Source: Citrobacter freundii
GTDB lineage: Bacteria > Bacteroidota > Bacteroidia > Chitinophagales > Chitinophagaceae
Length of the DNA stretch: 64,000 bases
Direction of reading: 5' to 3'
Assembly: GCA_003243445.1 (NCBI GenBank)
Contig: QFQQ01000007.1
Location: forward strand, 101,425-165,424
In this document: piece after piece, positions 50,748 through 61,603 of the stretch
Position numbering within the stretch: position 1 is the first letter of the stretch
How the letters are laid out: the number at the start of each line of letters is the position of its first letter
Position numbers and translations under genes: made by a program
Notes under the pieces: model-generated
What the model was told of the DNA's origin: nothing
Seen by the model: only the letters and a program-made list of their open reading frames with translations
Databases searched by the model: none

Positions 50748-53642
50748 ATGAACAAGCACACATATAAATACCTGGTTGCCGCTTCGCTGCTATTTTCCAC
50801 CGTATCCAGGGCACAGGAAGCGACCGATACCACGGGTGATACAACGATCATCGGCAAGTCAAAGATAGCCCTGACGCCTGGCAGATTTTATTCAGTTCCG
50901 TCAACATATTCCACCGGGGCAGTATCTACGGTAAAAGGGGAAGAATTATACCAAACCGTTACACCAAATCTTACAAATACACTCTATGGAAGACTGGCGG
51001 GATTGACCGTGTTGCAGAATTTCGGAGAGCCGGGAAATGATGATGCTTCTCTCGGCATACGTGGAAATGGCAGTTATGGCTACAGCGCTTTCGGCTCTTT
51101 CAAGATCTTTGTAGATGGATTTGAAGTGAATCAGAATTATTTCCGCTACCTGTCTCCATCTGAAATTGAATCGGTTTCTATTTTGAAAGATGCGGCCGCT
51201 CTCGCCACCTTCGGTATGCGCGGCGCAAATGGTGTGATCTGGGTAGAAACAAAAAGAGGAAAAGCGGGTAAGTCAACCGTACAGGTACAGGCAAGAACGG
51301 CCGTTCAAAAGCCGATCAATTTATACAAGCCGCTGAACTCTTATGATTTCGCAAGATTGTATAACCAGGCAATCAGTAATGACAACAAAAATGTCTGGAG
51401 CCCGGTATACACAGATGCGCAATTGCAGGATTACCGTAATGGGAACGGAACAAATATAGACTGGTACGATCAGGTAGTGAAATCAAATGGCGCTTACAGC
51501 GATGCTGATGTTGTGTTCAAAGGTGGTAATGAAAACGCACGTTACGCAGTGATCATGAATTATGCCAATCAGCAGGGCTTATATAATGTGGCAAAAACTG
51601 ATACGACTTCCAACCAGTTTTTCAAGAAGTACAATCTTCGGACAAATCTTGATTTCAATATGTTTACCATCTTTGAAGCAAGAGTGGATCTTGGGGCGCG
51701 CATTGAAGAGCAGCGGATGCCGAATTATGGTTCCCCTGTAACGGTGTTTACCAACCGTTCCGCAAATCAGAGTTCCGTTCCGATCTGGCGTGCACTGGAA
51801 TCCTATCCATCCAATATTTATCCTGTGCTTGACCAGACCGGTAACTGGTCGGGAAGCACTCTTTATCCCAATAATCCGGTGGCAACCATCCACGATCTTG
51901 GCTGGCGTAATTACAAGACAAGGATCCTGCAGGGGAATTTTGAACTGAAAGAAAAACTCGACGGCATTGCAAAAGGATTGTATGCAAAACAGTCGTTCTC
52001 CTTTAATAGTTATTCGTTGTCGGATTATAGCAAAACGGCCAACTACGCACGTTACCTCAATGGCGTCAAGTCAACCAACGATCAGCCCTCACCAACAACG
52101 GCCAACAACCTGGGTGCCCGTCAGCAGGAAGACTGGAAGCAATTGACCGCAACGATCGGATATGATAGGGTGGTAGGTGATCATAGCATCAACACAGCAG
52201 TGAATTATTACCGTTCTGATTTTCGGGGTGATGGGTTTTATGTAAATGCAGTTCATTTTGATAACCTCAGCGGCCGCGCCAGCTATACATATAAGAACAA
52301 GTATGTTGGTGAACTGGGTTTCTCCTGGTTTGGCTATGACGGCTTTGCAAAAAATAACAGGCGTGAAGTTTATCCTGCGCTTTCCGCGGCCTGGATCATT
52401 TCCAATGAAGACTTTTTGCAAAATAACAGCACGGTCAACTACCTGAAACTTCGCGGTTCCGCAGGAAGGGTCGGTTATGCAGACAGCGATGAAGGCAGTG
52501 TGCTGTCCGGTCAGAATGCCCGGTATCTTTATCAGCAATACTATACACTCAATACCGCTTTTTATACTGGTGACGCACAATCAAACGGGCAGAATGGATT
52601 GAACCCGTTGTATATCGCCAACGCAGATATACATGCCGAACGCAGCATGAAGTACAATCTTGGAGTGGATCTTCAGTTATTCAGTAAGCTTTCCATCACG
52701 CTCGATGCATTTCTTGATAAGCGAAGCGAGATCATCACAAGAGATAATACGATCCCCGGCAGTTATGGTAACATATCTTACACGCGGAATCTTGGTAAGC
52801 AAACGAACCGCGGCATAGAAGCGACCGCAACTTATTCGGGCAAAAGCGGGAAACTCGGTTATTCTTTCACCGCAATGATGTCATATAACAAGAACCGTAT
52901 TGACTACATGGCGGAAGTAGCTCCTTTATATGCATACAGCGCCCGCACAGGAAAGGCAGTTGGCACGCCGATCGGACTGGAAGCTACCGGATTTTATGAT
53001 ATAACGGACTTTAATCCGGATGGTACATTAAAAGCCGGTCAGCCGTTGCCTGCATTCGGTGCAGTGCAGGCGGGCGATATTAAATACAAGGATGTTGACG
53101 GGAACGGTTTCGTGGATAATAATGACCGCGTTGCGATCGGTAAACCGGAATATCCGCAGCTGACTTATGCGGCATCCATCAATCTTGATTATGCGGGATT
53201 TGATCTGCGGGTACTGCTACAGGGGATTTCAGGAGCAAGCGTGAACATTCTTGGTTCGCAAGCACAGGCTTTTGTAAACAATGGTAACGCCTTTCCGATC
53301 GCCACACATGCCTGGGCCTATTATCCTGATCAGAATATCGATACACGTTCTACCGCCACTTATCCAAGACTGACAACACTCGCGAATGATAACAACTACC
53401 GTGCAAGCAGCTTCTGGATCAAGGACCGTGATTACCTGCGCGTCAGGAATATCGAGCTGGGCTATTCATTCGGCGAACGCCTGCTGCAAAGAGCTCATCT
53501 CAGCAAACTGCGGGTGTTTGTCAGCGCAACCAACCCGGTGACCTGGAGCAAACTGCTGCGTGATTACGATATCGATCCTGAATCACAGTTTGGTTATCCC
53601 GCATTGAAATCATTTAACGCAGGATTCTCTATTACTTTTTAA
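50748..53642 (+). CDS. SusC-family TonB-dependent receptor lacking the N-terminal carboxypeptidase-D-like domain
   Basis: A 964-residue SusC-type transporter, about 150 residues shorter than its neighbour. After a signal peptide ending near SRAQ there is a short linker and then the plug directly (GAVSTVKGEELYQ near residue 62, GIRGNGSYGY, FVDGFEVNQNY, VSILKDAAALATFGMRG). The usual carboxypeptidase-D-like domain and DEVVVVGYG box are absent. The barrel is complete. It is paired with the SusD at 53664 in the same operon. The missing domain is typical of some SusC subgroups and suggests a different TonB interaction (inference). Confidence 0.9.
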   Translation: MNKHTYKYLVAASLLFSTVSRAQEATDTTGDTTIIGKSKIALTPGRFYSVPSTYSTGAVSTVKGEELYQTVTPNLTNTLYGRLAGLTVLQNFGEPGNDDASLGIRGNGSYGYSAFGSFKIFVDGFEVNQNYFRYLSPSEIESVSILKDAAALATFGMRGANGVIWVETKRGKAGKSTVQVQARTAVQKPINLYKPLNSYDFARLYNQAISNDNKNVWSPVYTDAQLQDYRNGNGTNIDWYDQVVKSNGAYSDADVVFKGGNENARYAVIMNYANQQGLYNVAKTDTTSNQFFKKYNLRTNLDFNMFTIFEARVDLGARIEEQRMPNYGSPVTVFTNRSANQSSVPIWRALESYPSNIYPVLDQTGNWSGSTLYPNNPVATIHDLGWRNYKTRILQGNFELKEKLDGIAKGLYAKQSFSFNSYSLSDYSKTANYARYLNGVKSTNDQPSPTTANNLGARQQEDWKQLTATIGYDRVVGDHSINTAVNYYRSDFRGDGFYVNAVHFDNLSGRASYTYKNKYVGELGFSWFGYDGFAKNNRREVYPALSAAWIISNEDFLQNNSTVNYLKLRGSAGRVGYADSDEGSVLSGQNARYLYQQYYTLNTAFYTGDAQSNGQNGLNPLYIANADIHAERSMKYNLGVDLQLFSKLSITLDAFLDKRSEIITRDNTIPGSYGNISYTRNLGKQTNRGIEATATYSGKSGKLGYSFTAMMSYNKNRIDYMAEVAPLYAYSARTGKAVGTPIGLEATGFYDITDFNPDGTLKAGQPLPAFGAVQAGDIKYKDVDGNGFVDNNDRVAIGKPEYPQLTYAASINLDYAGFDLRVLLQGISGASVNILGSQAQAFVNNGNAFPIATHAWAYYPDQNIDTRSTATYPRLTTLANDNNYRASSFWIKDRDYLRVRNIELGYSFGERLLQRAHLSKLRVFVSATNPVTWSKLLRDYDIDPESQFGYPALKSFNAGFSITF

Positions 53643-53663
53643 TTGATTGCTAAACGAAGGATA

Positions 53664-55352
53664 ATGAAAAATATAAAACTATTCGTTGCATTAGCCGGGA
53701 TCATTGGGATGCTCAGCTCCTGCAAAAAGAATTTTCTTGATACAAAAGTGGATACCTATTCCACACCGGAAACGGTGATCACCGACAGGAATTCGCTTTT
53801 TCAATTCGCGAACGCGTTTTATGCGGCAATGCCGTACGGTTTTACCGCGCTGGACAATAACCTTTTTGCACCGGCAACGGATGAAGCATATCAGACACTG
53901 GCGACCGCGCAGAATGTTCGTCCATTCAACCAGGGAACATTAAGCCCTGTCAATCCGGCCAACCTGGATAACGTTTATAAAAATCTGTACGACGGGATCA
54001 GGGCCGCGAATTTCTTTCTAAATTATTCTACAGGCTATCGCGAGTTCCTGCTGCGGAATCGTGATACGACAAGCGCTTCTGCGATCATTGCTTACCAGAA
54101 CGATAGCCTGAACATTGCCTGGTTTCGCGGCGAAGCGCATATCGCGCGCGCATTTTATTATGCTGAGCTGATCAACCGTTTTGGTGGCGTGCCGCTGATC
54201 TCTACTGTATTTTCCCCCAATGAAAGCACACCTGTTGCAAAGAAAAGCTATGAGGAAGTTGTTGAGTTTATCGTTTCCGAGATCGATACATATAAAGACA
54301 GTGTTCAACTGAACTGGAAGACTTCTAACTTCAAGGGAAATGACGGCAGATTCTCCCGCGGGTCCGCGCTGGCGCTTAAAGCACGTTTGCTTTTATACGC
54401 AGCAAGTCCTCTCCATACTTCAACCACTTCAAAATGGCAGCGTGCGGCAGAAGCCTTCCGTGATGTGATGGTATTACCCGGATTGAATCTTGGTTTGTAT
54501 ACCGGCGGATACCGCAATCTGTTTCTTGGCAGTACACCAACCGCAAGTGGAACAAATGAAGTGATCCTGGCTGTGAGACGGCCTGCAGGTAATAATCCTG
54601 AGGTGAACAACTATCCGATCGGAACACCGGGTGGTAATAGCGGGATCACTCCTTCAAACAACCTTGTATCCGCATATGAATATATTGGTACTCCTGATCC
54701 AGCCAATCCGTATGCAAACCGTGATCCAAGACTGGCTGCTACTGTGGTCACAATAGGCAGCACATGGAATGGCCGTGTCATTGATGCTTCTCCCGGCGGT
54801 ACGGACGATCGAGCAAAATCCAATACAAGCCGTACGGGTTATTACCTGAAGAAATTCCTGACAGATAATCTTAACCTGACACAGGGCGGAACGGCACAAC
54901 ATAATTGGATCGTATTCCGCTATGCCGAAATACTGCTTGGTTATGCGGAAGCAATGAATGAAGCGTTTGGTGCGGATGTGCAACCTGCCGGTTACCCGAT
55001 GACGGCAAGACAGGCATTGACCATGGTCCGCAACAGGGCAAGTACCCTGCTCCCAGTGGTGACGGCTTCTTCAGTTGCAGACTTCAGGGCTGCAGTAAAG
55101 CAGGAGAGAAGAGTAGAACTGGCGTTTGAAGATCATCGCTATTGGGACCTGCTGAGATGGAAAGATGCGGAGATAGTATTGAATCAACCTATAACAGGTG
55201 TAACAGTGACTAAGAATCCAAACAACACATTTAATTATCAAACAATCACCGTGGCAGCGCGGGCATTCAGAAATGCGATGTATCTGTTCCCATTTACACA
55301 GGCAGAGATCTCGAATTCAAAAGGAACGCTGGAGCAGAATCCGGGGTATTGA
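53664..55352 (+). CDS. SusD/RagB-family lipoprotein (PUL2, second pair)
   Basis: A 562-residue SusD-like lipoprotein. The start is ATG 53664, giving MKNIKLF and lipobox MLSSC. A TTG at 53643 would add seven residues. Recognisable parts are EAHIARAFYYAELINRFGGVPL near residue 165, named by its Arg-Ala-Phe-Tyr-Tyr core, and ERRVELAFEDHRYWDLLRW near 485. The C-terminal YLFPFTQAE is conserved. It is the last gene of the tandem susCD operon, and a strong hairpin follows at 55448-55518. Confidence 0.92.
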   Translation: MKNIKLFVALAGIIGMLSSCKKNFLDTKVDTYSTPETVITDRNSLFQFANAFYAAMPYGFTALDNNLFAPATDEAYQTLATAQNVRPFNQGTLSPVNPANLDNVYKNLYDGIRAANFFLNYSTGYREFLLRNRDTTSASAIIAYQNDSLNIAWFRGEAHIARAFYYAELINRFGGVPLISTVFSPNESTPVAKKSYEEVVEFIVSEIDTYKDSVQLNWKTSNFKGNDGRFSRGSALALKARLLLYAASPLHTSTTSKWQRAAEAFRDVMVLPGLNLGLYTGGYRNLFLGSTPTASGTNEVILAVRRPAGNNPEVNNYPIGTPGGNSGITPSNNLVSAYEYIGTPDPANPYANRDPRLAATVVTIGSTWNGRVIDASPGGTDDRAKSNTSRTGYYLKKFLTDNLNLTQGGTAQHNWIVFRYAEILLGYAEAMNEAFGADVQPAGYPMTARQALTMVRNRASTLLPVVTASSVADFRAAVKQERRVELAFEDHRYWDLLRWKDAEIVLNQPITGVTVTKNPNNTFNYQTITVAARAFRNAMYLFPFTQAEISNSKGTLEQNPGY

Positions 55353-55447
55353 TCTGGCCTGGATCGCATGATGTAATTTCCCACAGATGACGCAAATTTT
55401 GTTTTCACGATCTCTGCAATAATATTAGTTACTGGTATTGTCTATTT

Positions 55448-55518
55448 TAAGGGTGCGCAGATTACGCAGATCAACTTCCGATGATCGGAAACTGATCTGC
55501 GTAATCTGCGCACTCTTA
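55448..55518. terminator. 26-bp hairpin between convergent genes (possible bidirectional terminator)
   Basis: Arms 55448-55473 and 55493-55518 pair with one wobble-type difference and contain GCGCAGATTACGCAGATC. The loop has its own small palindrome. It is centred between the convergent susD and araC genes and belongs to the CGCAGAT-rich repeat group. More CGCAGAT-type motifs fill 55370-55600. Confidence 0.6.
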
Positions 55519-55618
55519 TTTCAACATCTTCATTTAACTGAGAACACGTCATTGATCATACTGATAAATCTGCGAAATCTGCGGGATCATACGCAAGCCA
55601 GTTGGGACACTTGCCCAT

Positions 55619-56494
55619 TCACACAAACACTCTCTGCCCCACATAATTCCGCTTAAACTCTCTCGGCGAACATCCTTTCTTCGCCCTGAAAATCTTATTA
55701 AAATTCGCCATATTATTAAACCCGCATTTATTCGCGATCTCCGCTATCGAATGCGATGTATCGATCAGCATTCGCGAAACATGCCCCAGCCGGATCTCCG
55801 TGAGGCTCTCCGTCAGGGTGCAACCCGTATGCGTTTTGATAAAACGGCTGAACGACACTTCAGACATATTTGCCACGCGCGCCACATCCGTTAACCGGAT
55901 CTCTTTGTCAAAATTCCGGTTCAGGTAGTCAAACACCCTTTCCAGCCGCCTGCTGTTGAAGCTTTGTGTTTCTTTAATAAACGTAATATCAGAAAGCATT
56001 CTTGTATTACGGGCAATGGAAAGATCATGCAGGATCGACAATAATTCCAGGATCGAATCAAACCCGGAACGCTTGTCCAATGCCATGATCCTCGGCGCCA
56101 GTTGATGTATTGTTTCCCGCGAAAACAGCACGCCACGCTTCGCCGCTTCAAAAAGATTGCGGATATGGAGCAACTGATTTTTCTGCAAAAAAGTAGAAGA
56201 GATCAGTTCCCGGTGGAACTGGATCGTGATCTCATGGATTTCCGGGCTTTCACACTGATGGGTAAACCAGCCGTGCGGCAGGTTCGGTCCTACGAACACC
56301 AGCTCTTCCGCATCGATCACATCCACATGATCTCCGATCACGCGCTTGGTGCCGGCGGCATTCAGGATCAGGTTCAGCTCATACTCTTCATGCGTATGAA
56401 GCGGAAAGGTGAACTCCTTTTTCTTCCGGGAAAAGAAAGTGAAACAATCGTTGATGGTAAGTGGGGTGATCTCGCGAAGGACTTCTTTGAACAT
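55619..56494 (-). CDS. AraC-family transcriptional regulator with cupin sensor domain
   Basis: A 291-residue regulator. The N-terminal cupin fold (about 25-130) has FPLHTHEEYELNLIL with the His cluster, and GPNLPHGWF. The C-terminal double helix-turn-helix (about 185-285) shows LTDVARVANMSEVSFSRFIK, named by its Met-Ser-x-x-Ser-Phe-Ser core, and IAEIANKCGFNNMANFNKIF, named by Cys-Gly-Phe. It lacks any signal peptide. It lies between the tandem susCD operon and the hybrid regulator, divergent from the latter, and may add a second layer of control to this PUL. The effector is unknown. Confidence 0.9.
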   Translation of the reverse strand: MFKEVLREITPLTINDCFTFFSRKKKEFTFPLHTHEEYELNLILNAAGTKRVIGDHVDVIDAEELVFVGPNLPHGWFTHQCESPEIHEITIQFHRELISSTFLQKNQLLHIRNLFEAAKRGVLFSRETIHQLAPRIMALDKRSGFDSILELLSILHDLSIARNTRMLSDITFIKETQSFNSRRLERVFDYLNRNFDKEIRLTDVARVANMSEVSFSRFIKTHTGCTLTESLTEIRLGHVSRMLIDTSHSIAEIANKCGFNNMANFNKIFRAKKGCSPREFKRNYVGQRVFV

Positions 56495-56721
56495 GGCAAT
56501 CGTTTTATTTGTTAGTGTATGTGGATTATGTATTGGGTTTGAGAGGTTTGAAAGGCTTCAGAGGTTTGGGAGGTTGTCTGGCTGAGAGTCGGTCTTGCAA
56601 TTAGTTAAGTCGTTAGGTGTAGTACAGTGTGGGTTTGCATAGTTTAAGGGTTGTACGTACTCTCCGTCTACGTACCGGCCGGACGGCTTCTGCGAAGCCG
56701 ATTGATCGTACCATCTTCTTA

Positions 56722-56788
56722 TCTCAAACTATTTGTCAGAAAACCATCAAAACCCAGTCAACCTTCAACCACCTTCCCGCTATTTTCC
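56722..56788 (+). promoter_or_regulatory. PUL2 box variant in the araC-HTCS intergenic region
   Basis: CATCAAAACCCAG starts at 56745, but the following T-rich TATTTTCC starts 36 nt later (56781), one helical turn more than at the other three sites, and does not fit TAnnTTTG well. It may serve autoregulation of the hybrid regulator. The rest of 56495-57081 holds a short hairpin CGGCTTC/GAAGCCG (56685-56701) and no gene. Confidence 0.4.
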
Positions 56789-57081
56789 CGTAAGTCCTGC
56801 ATCAGCGGGACATTACTCGTCTGACGGGTCAATATTAGTATGATAGAAGCTGGCGGAATTGGTGCCGGGTACGTAAGAATTGAATTATGATCCATCAGGC
56901 AATTCTTGCCTAAATCATTGGTTTTTAGTGTTGGTTGAAGCGATTTCAGCCTGCGGATCCTTTAACTATAGTGGCTATTTCTTGTACTGGCGTACAGATT
57001 CGGTGCCGGGAGCCTAACATTGATGACCGGCAGATCGAGGCTGCATCAAATGCAAGTATTTTCATTTAAGTTTATCACCTG

Positions 57082-60000
57082 ATGATCGTTGCCATGTTAA
57101 AAAAATACGCATTATTGATCGCTTGTCTGCTACCGTTTTTGACGCGGTCACAGACGAGTAATTTTAACTTCAACAGCTACTTCACGGACAACGGGTTTCC
57201 CACCAATGCCTGGCATGTGGTGGTGCCGGATTCGTATGGCTTTCTATGGCTGGCTTCGTTTGACGGCCTGTATCGCTGGGACGGGTACTCATTCAGGAAA
57301 TACACGCACAACGAAAATGACTCGTTGAGCATCGATAATAATATTGTATACAGCGTCTACGAAGACAGCTATAAAAGATTATGGGTGGGAACGATCGGCG
57401 GGCTGAACCTGTATGACCGGGAATACGACCGGTTCATTAAATGCCCGCTCAGGCCGGATTCAGACCACGTGCCAGTCAATACCATGGTGGAAGATCGAAA
57501 GAAGCAGCTTTGGCTTGGCACATCTGACGGGCTCTGCCGCTACGATCATTTTTCGAAAAAGACTTTCTGGTTCAGGAGCGGCGGCGAAGATGATTTGATC
57601 TGGACGATGGCCGCCGATCAGCAAAGCAATATCTGGATCGGCACATTTAATAAAGGACTGAAAAAGTTTGATGCCGCTGCGCTTGCCGCAAACAAAGCGG
57701 GCGGTGCATCTGTCAATATCACTTCTTTAAGCAATGAAAAGATCAGGAGCATACTGGCCGACCGTGCGGGAAATGTCTGGATCGGAACAGAAGATAAAGG
57801 AGCCTTTTTGTTAAATGAGAAAGGCAACATCCTTCGCAGCTACAATCATTTTTCAAGAGAGAGCCCTGCGGCAAAAAACAGCGTCAACTGCCTTTATCAG
57901 GATAAGAATGGACGCATCTGGTTTGGCATATCACGCGAAGTGCTTTATTATCTTGAACCGGGTGCTGCATATCCCGTGCCGCTTGAAAAGACTTCGCTGA
58001 ATAATAATCATGAACAGATCACTTCTGTCATTTCCATCCGTGAGGATGATTTTGGGAATACATGGTTTGCCTCCGGCTCAGAGGGATTATTTTCCACCAA
58101 CGCCAGTAAAAATGTGTTCCGCAATTTTATGCAGGATCCCGCCGCATTGAGCGGGCTGCGGTCACGCATTATAACATCCTTTTTTGAAGACGGCAATAAA
58201 AAGATCTGGGTGGGGACCAACGGCAGCGGGATTTTTGTAGTTGATCCCGCAACACAACAGGTGAAGCGTCCGCAGCAGGCCGTGCTGCAGAATAAAGCAA
58301 TCCGTGATATAAAAGGAGACAAAGACGGAACGATCTGGCTCACAGGCTGGGGCGCCGGCGTCACACATTATGATCCTGTATCCGGCGCCATCAAACAGTA
58401 TCTGCATGATCCGAATGATCATTGTTCGGTAGCCTTCAATGATGCAAAGGTGATCCTGCCGGATGATGACATGGTATGGGTTGGCACACACGGCCAGGGA
58501 TTATCTGTACTGGATAAAAAGACAGGTTGTTTCATCAGCCAGGATAATAATAATGGAAAATTTCCCTTTGCATTGAATGCACCGGCATGGATCAATCATT
58601 TGTTCAAGGACAGTAAGCGGCGTTTATGGATCAGTACTTATAGTGGATTATTTATGTTCGATGGAAAACAACTAAGGCAATTCGATCATACCACTGATTC
58701 ATCATCGGTCAGCAGCAATTCCATCAATATGGTTGCGGAAGATGAACAAGGCGTGATCTGGGTGGCAGGTGAAGGAGGATTGGATAAATATGAAGAATCT
58801 TCCGGTAAATTCAGCCGCTATTCTGGAAAATGGGCGATCAGCAACTCTTTTAAATCTATCGTAACAGGTAATGATCATCATTTATGGATCTCCTGTAATG
58901 AAGGGATCTTATCAGTACAGACTTCCAGTGGAAAAGTAAAAGTGTACGATACAAATGATGGCTTGCCCGATAATTCCTTTTACCAGAAATCAGCAGCAAA
59001 GCTGCAGAATGGAAGCCTCGTCTTTGGCTGCAATAAAGGATTTACACTGTTTGATCCATCCAGTATCCCTGCATTGAAAGTGCCGGAATATTTTTATTTC
59101 ACCGATCTGTCTATCAATAACAAAACAATTGCTCCGCAATCCGGGCCATTATCAAAAGTGCTGGCATTTACAGACACGATCCGGCTGAAACCCGGCGAGT
59201 CATTCTTTTCCGTCGGATTCGCTGCTGTAAATCTTTATGCGTCCGGCAAAATAAAATATGCATATCAACTGGAAGGTGTGCAGGAGCAGTGGATCGATGT
59301 AAAGGAAAACCGCCGGATCAGTTTTATGCAATTGCAACCGGGGACATACACTTTAAAAGTCCGTTATACAAGTGCGGATGGACAATGGAAGATCGCGGAT
59401 AAAACACTGACCATAATCGTGATGCCTGCATGGTGGCAAACATGGTGGTTTAAATTACTGGTAGCCATTTTCATCACCGGAAGTACCGTAGGTGTTTTTT
59501 ATGCAAGAGTGGCTGCCGTGCGTAAGCGGAATAAATCGCTGGAACGCGAAGTTGATAGCCGTACAAAAGAATTGCATGCCATGAATGCTTCGCTGATCGA
59601 ACAGTATGACGAGATCAGTCTTCAAAAAGAACGCCTCGAGATCTCCAATGATGAGAACCGCCGGCAAACGGACAAGATCATCGAACAGCAACAACATATT
59701 CTCGGACAAAATCAACAACTTGAAAATTCAGTAAAAGAGCTGGAGAAGCTGAACAGCACAAAAGACTATTTCTTTTCGATTCTTGCGCATGATCTGAAAG
59801 ACCCTGTACATGCGCTCACGGAGATGATGGCTTTTATGAAAGACAATATCCGAAGGATCGACAGAAAGGAGCTGGAAGGATATATAGATAATATGTATGG
59901 CGCATCGGCGGCAGTGTACGAATTACTGATCAATCTGCTCACCTGGTCAAGATCACAATCGAAGAAGATCAATGCCGTACCGGCTTCATTGAACCTGCGT

Positions 60001-61329
60001 GAACTGATCGATAAAAATGCACGCGTATTGCGTGCTCAGTTGGAGAATAAACATATTCACCTGGAAAATCATACTGATCATCAGCATTATCTTTTCGCTG
60101 ATTATGATATGGTAGATACATCGGTCCGGAATATTCTTGCCAATGCGATCAAGTTCACTGATTATAATGGACGGATTGAAGTCAATGCAGCAAAGAACGG
60201 AGACAAGATCGTACTCCGCATTACTGACACGGGCATCGGCATGTCTGCTGAAAAGGTTAAGAGACTATTTAATCCTGAAGCGGCTGGTGTAACAGCTGGT
60301 ACAGCAGGGGAGAAGGGCATTGGTCTTGGACTCGTGATCTCGCGGGAGCTGATCACATTAAATAACGGTACGATCTGGGTGGAGAGCACGCCGGAACAAG
60401 GCTCATCTTTTTATATTCAATTACCTGCAGCTGATGAACATGCTGCACCGTATGATAAAGCGAGAACGGAAGATCCGCTTGTTCATTCGCGCGTGAAAAT
60501 GGATTTCTGGGATACAGTGCCGATGGAAAAGCTGGTCAAACTTCGCGGACGTAAGATCCTGATCGTGGATGATAACCGAGAAGTACGCAATTATCTGAAG
60601 CTGATCCTGTCAGATACCTTTGAAGTATTTGAATCTTCGAACGGAAAAGACGCGTTGATCAAGGCTACGGAAATTCTTCCGTCGGTGATCATCTCTGATG
60701 TGTTGATGCCTGATATGAATGGTCTCGATTTTTGCAGAACAGTAAAAAACCAGACCGCAACCAGCCATATTCCCGTAATATTTTTTACCAGTCAATGGCA
60801 GGAGGATGCACAGGTAGCAGGTTATGAAGCAGGCGCTGATGCATACCTGAAAAAGCCGGCGAAGAAGGAATTATTGCTTCAACTGATCATTAATCTCCTC
60901 AGCAGCCAGGAGCGGTTGCACGGCAGTGTACTGGAAAATATGTTGGATGATGGCCCTCTTGCGGATATGAGCACAATGAGTAAACTCGATGAGGAGTTTC
61001 TTGGGCAACTGGTAAGTGTGATCGAAGCGAATATTTCCAATCCGGATCTTGATGCAAAGATGCTGAGCAAGGAGCTGGCGACAAGCAGAACGGTTTTGTA
61101 TAATAAGATCAGGATATTGACGGGGCAAACAGTTCACGAGTTTATTAAGTCGATCAGGTTAAGAAAGAGTTTGAAGTTGCTGCTGGAAGGAACCCTCTCG
61201 ATCAGCCAGGTGGCTTTTGAAGTCGGGTTTAACAGCCATTCTTATTTTGATAAATGTTTTATCAAGCAGTATAAAATGGGGCCGAAGGAGTACGTGAATA
61301 AGAAAAGGAATTCGCTGAGGAAAAGATAG
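57082..61329 (+). CDS. Hybrid two-component system regulator (HTCS)
   Basis: A 1415-residue one-protein sensor and regulator. A signal peptide (ATG 57082 or 57094) leads to a periplasmic double beta-propeller (about 25-700) with repeated WIGT- or WVGT-type motifs. A Y_Y_Y domain (about 705-785) and one transmembrane helix near 790-812 follow. A coiled coil leads to the kinase domain with phospho-His903 (ILAHDLKDP) and an HATPase with DTGIGMSAEK and GIGLGLVIS. A receiver domain has phospho-Asp1206 (DVLMPDMNG), and the AraC-type DNA-binding domain (about 1310-1415) ends the protein. It should sense a glycan fragment in the periplasm and activate the PUL2 promoters. Confidence 0.94.
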   Translation: MIVAMLKKYALLIACLLPFLTRSQTSNFNFNSYFTDNGFPTNAWHVVVPDSYGFLWLASFDGLYRWDGYSFRKYTHNENDSLSIDNNIVYSVYEDSYKRLWVGTIGGLNLYDREYDRFIKCPLRPDSDHVPVNTMVEDRKKQLWLGTSDGLCRYDHFSKKTFWFRSGGEDDLIWTMAADQQSNIWIGTFNKGLKKFDAAALAANKAGGASVNITSLSNEKIRSILADRAGNVWIGTEDKGAFLLNEKGNILRSYNHFSRESPAAKNSVNCLYQDKNGRIWFGISREVLYYLEPGAAYPVPLEKTSLNNNHEQITSVISIREDDFGNTWFASGSEGLFSTNASKNVFRNFMQDPAALSGLRSRIITSFFEDGNKKIWVGTNGSGIFVVDPATQQVKRPQQAVLQNKAIRDIKGDKDGTIWLTGWGAGVTHYDPVSGAIKQYLHDPNDHCSVAFNDAKVILPDDDMVWVGTHGQGLSVLDKKTGCFISQDNNNGKFPFALNAPAWINHLFKDSKRRLWISTYSGLFMFDGKQLRQFDHTTDSSSVSSNSINMVAEDEQGVIWVAGEGGLDKYEESSGKFSRYSGKWAISNSFKSIVTGNDHHLWISCNEGILSVQTSSGKVKVYDTNDGLPDNSFYQKSAAKLQNGSLVFGCNKGFTLFDPSSIPALKVPEYFYFTDLSINNKTIAPQSGPLSKVLAFTDTIRLKPGESFFSVGFAAVNLYASGKIKYAYQLEGVQEQWIDVKENRRISFMQLQPGTYTLKVRYTSADGQWKIADKTLTIIVMPAWWQTWWFKLLVAIFITGSTVGVFYARVAAVRKRNKSLEREVDSRTKELHAMNASLIEQYDEISLQKERLEISNDENRRQTDKIIEQQQHILGQNQQLENSVKELEKLNSTKDYFFSILAHDLKDPVHALTEMMAFMKDNIRRIDRKELEGYIDNMYGASAAVYELLINLLTWSRSQSKKINAVPASLNLRELIDKNARVLRAQLENKHIHLENHTDHQHYLFADYDMVDTSVRNILANAIKFTDYNGRIEVNAAKNGDKIVLRITDTGIGMSAEKVKRLFNPEAAGVTAGTAGEKGIGLGLVISRELITLNNGTIWVESTPEQGSSFYIQLPAADEHAAPYDKARTEDPLVHSRVKMDFWDTVPMEKLVKLRGRKILIVDDNREVRNYLKLILSDTFEVFESSNGKDALIKATEILPSVIISDVLMPDMNGLDFCRTVKNQTATSHIPVIFFTSQWQEDAQVAGYEAGADAYLKKPAKKELLLQLIINLLSSQERLHGSVLENMLDDGPLADMSTMSKLDEEFLGQLVSVIEANISNPDLDAKMLSKELATSRTVLYNKIRILTGQTVHEFIKSIRLRKSLKLLLEGTLSISQVAFEVGFNSHSYFDKCFIKQYKMGPKEYVNKKRNSLRKR

Positions 61330-61384
61330 TGCATAGCTCCCTTTGGATCTCTCTCTGCAGACCTCCGGGAGTTCTAACGCTATG

Positions 61385-61535
61385 CTGCGTAAAGTTCCCG
61401 CAGATGACGGTCCGTTATCAGAGACCGGTCTGCGAAATCCGCGCAGCCAGTGAAAATCTGGAACGATGAGTAAAACAATTTTTCATTGATAGTAAAATAA
61501 AATCTGCGAGATCCGCTGGAGCCTTATGCCATTCG
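61385..61535. repeat. CGCAGAT-type repeat remnants
   Basis: Scattered GCGTAA, CCGCAGATGACGG and GACCGGTCTGCG motifs form weak inverted pairs resembling the CGCAGAT-rich foldback elements elsewhere in the window. No intact termini. The remaining 61330-61724 interval contains only the PUL2 promoter box. Confidence 0.4.
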
Positions 61536-61603
61536 GATTGTTGAAAAGTTGTGGGTACGCGGTAGTCCGAGACGGAGAGATTCGGAGGGGCTTTCCAGCA
61601 TTA

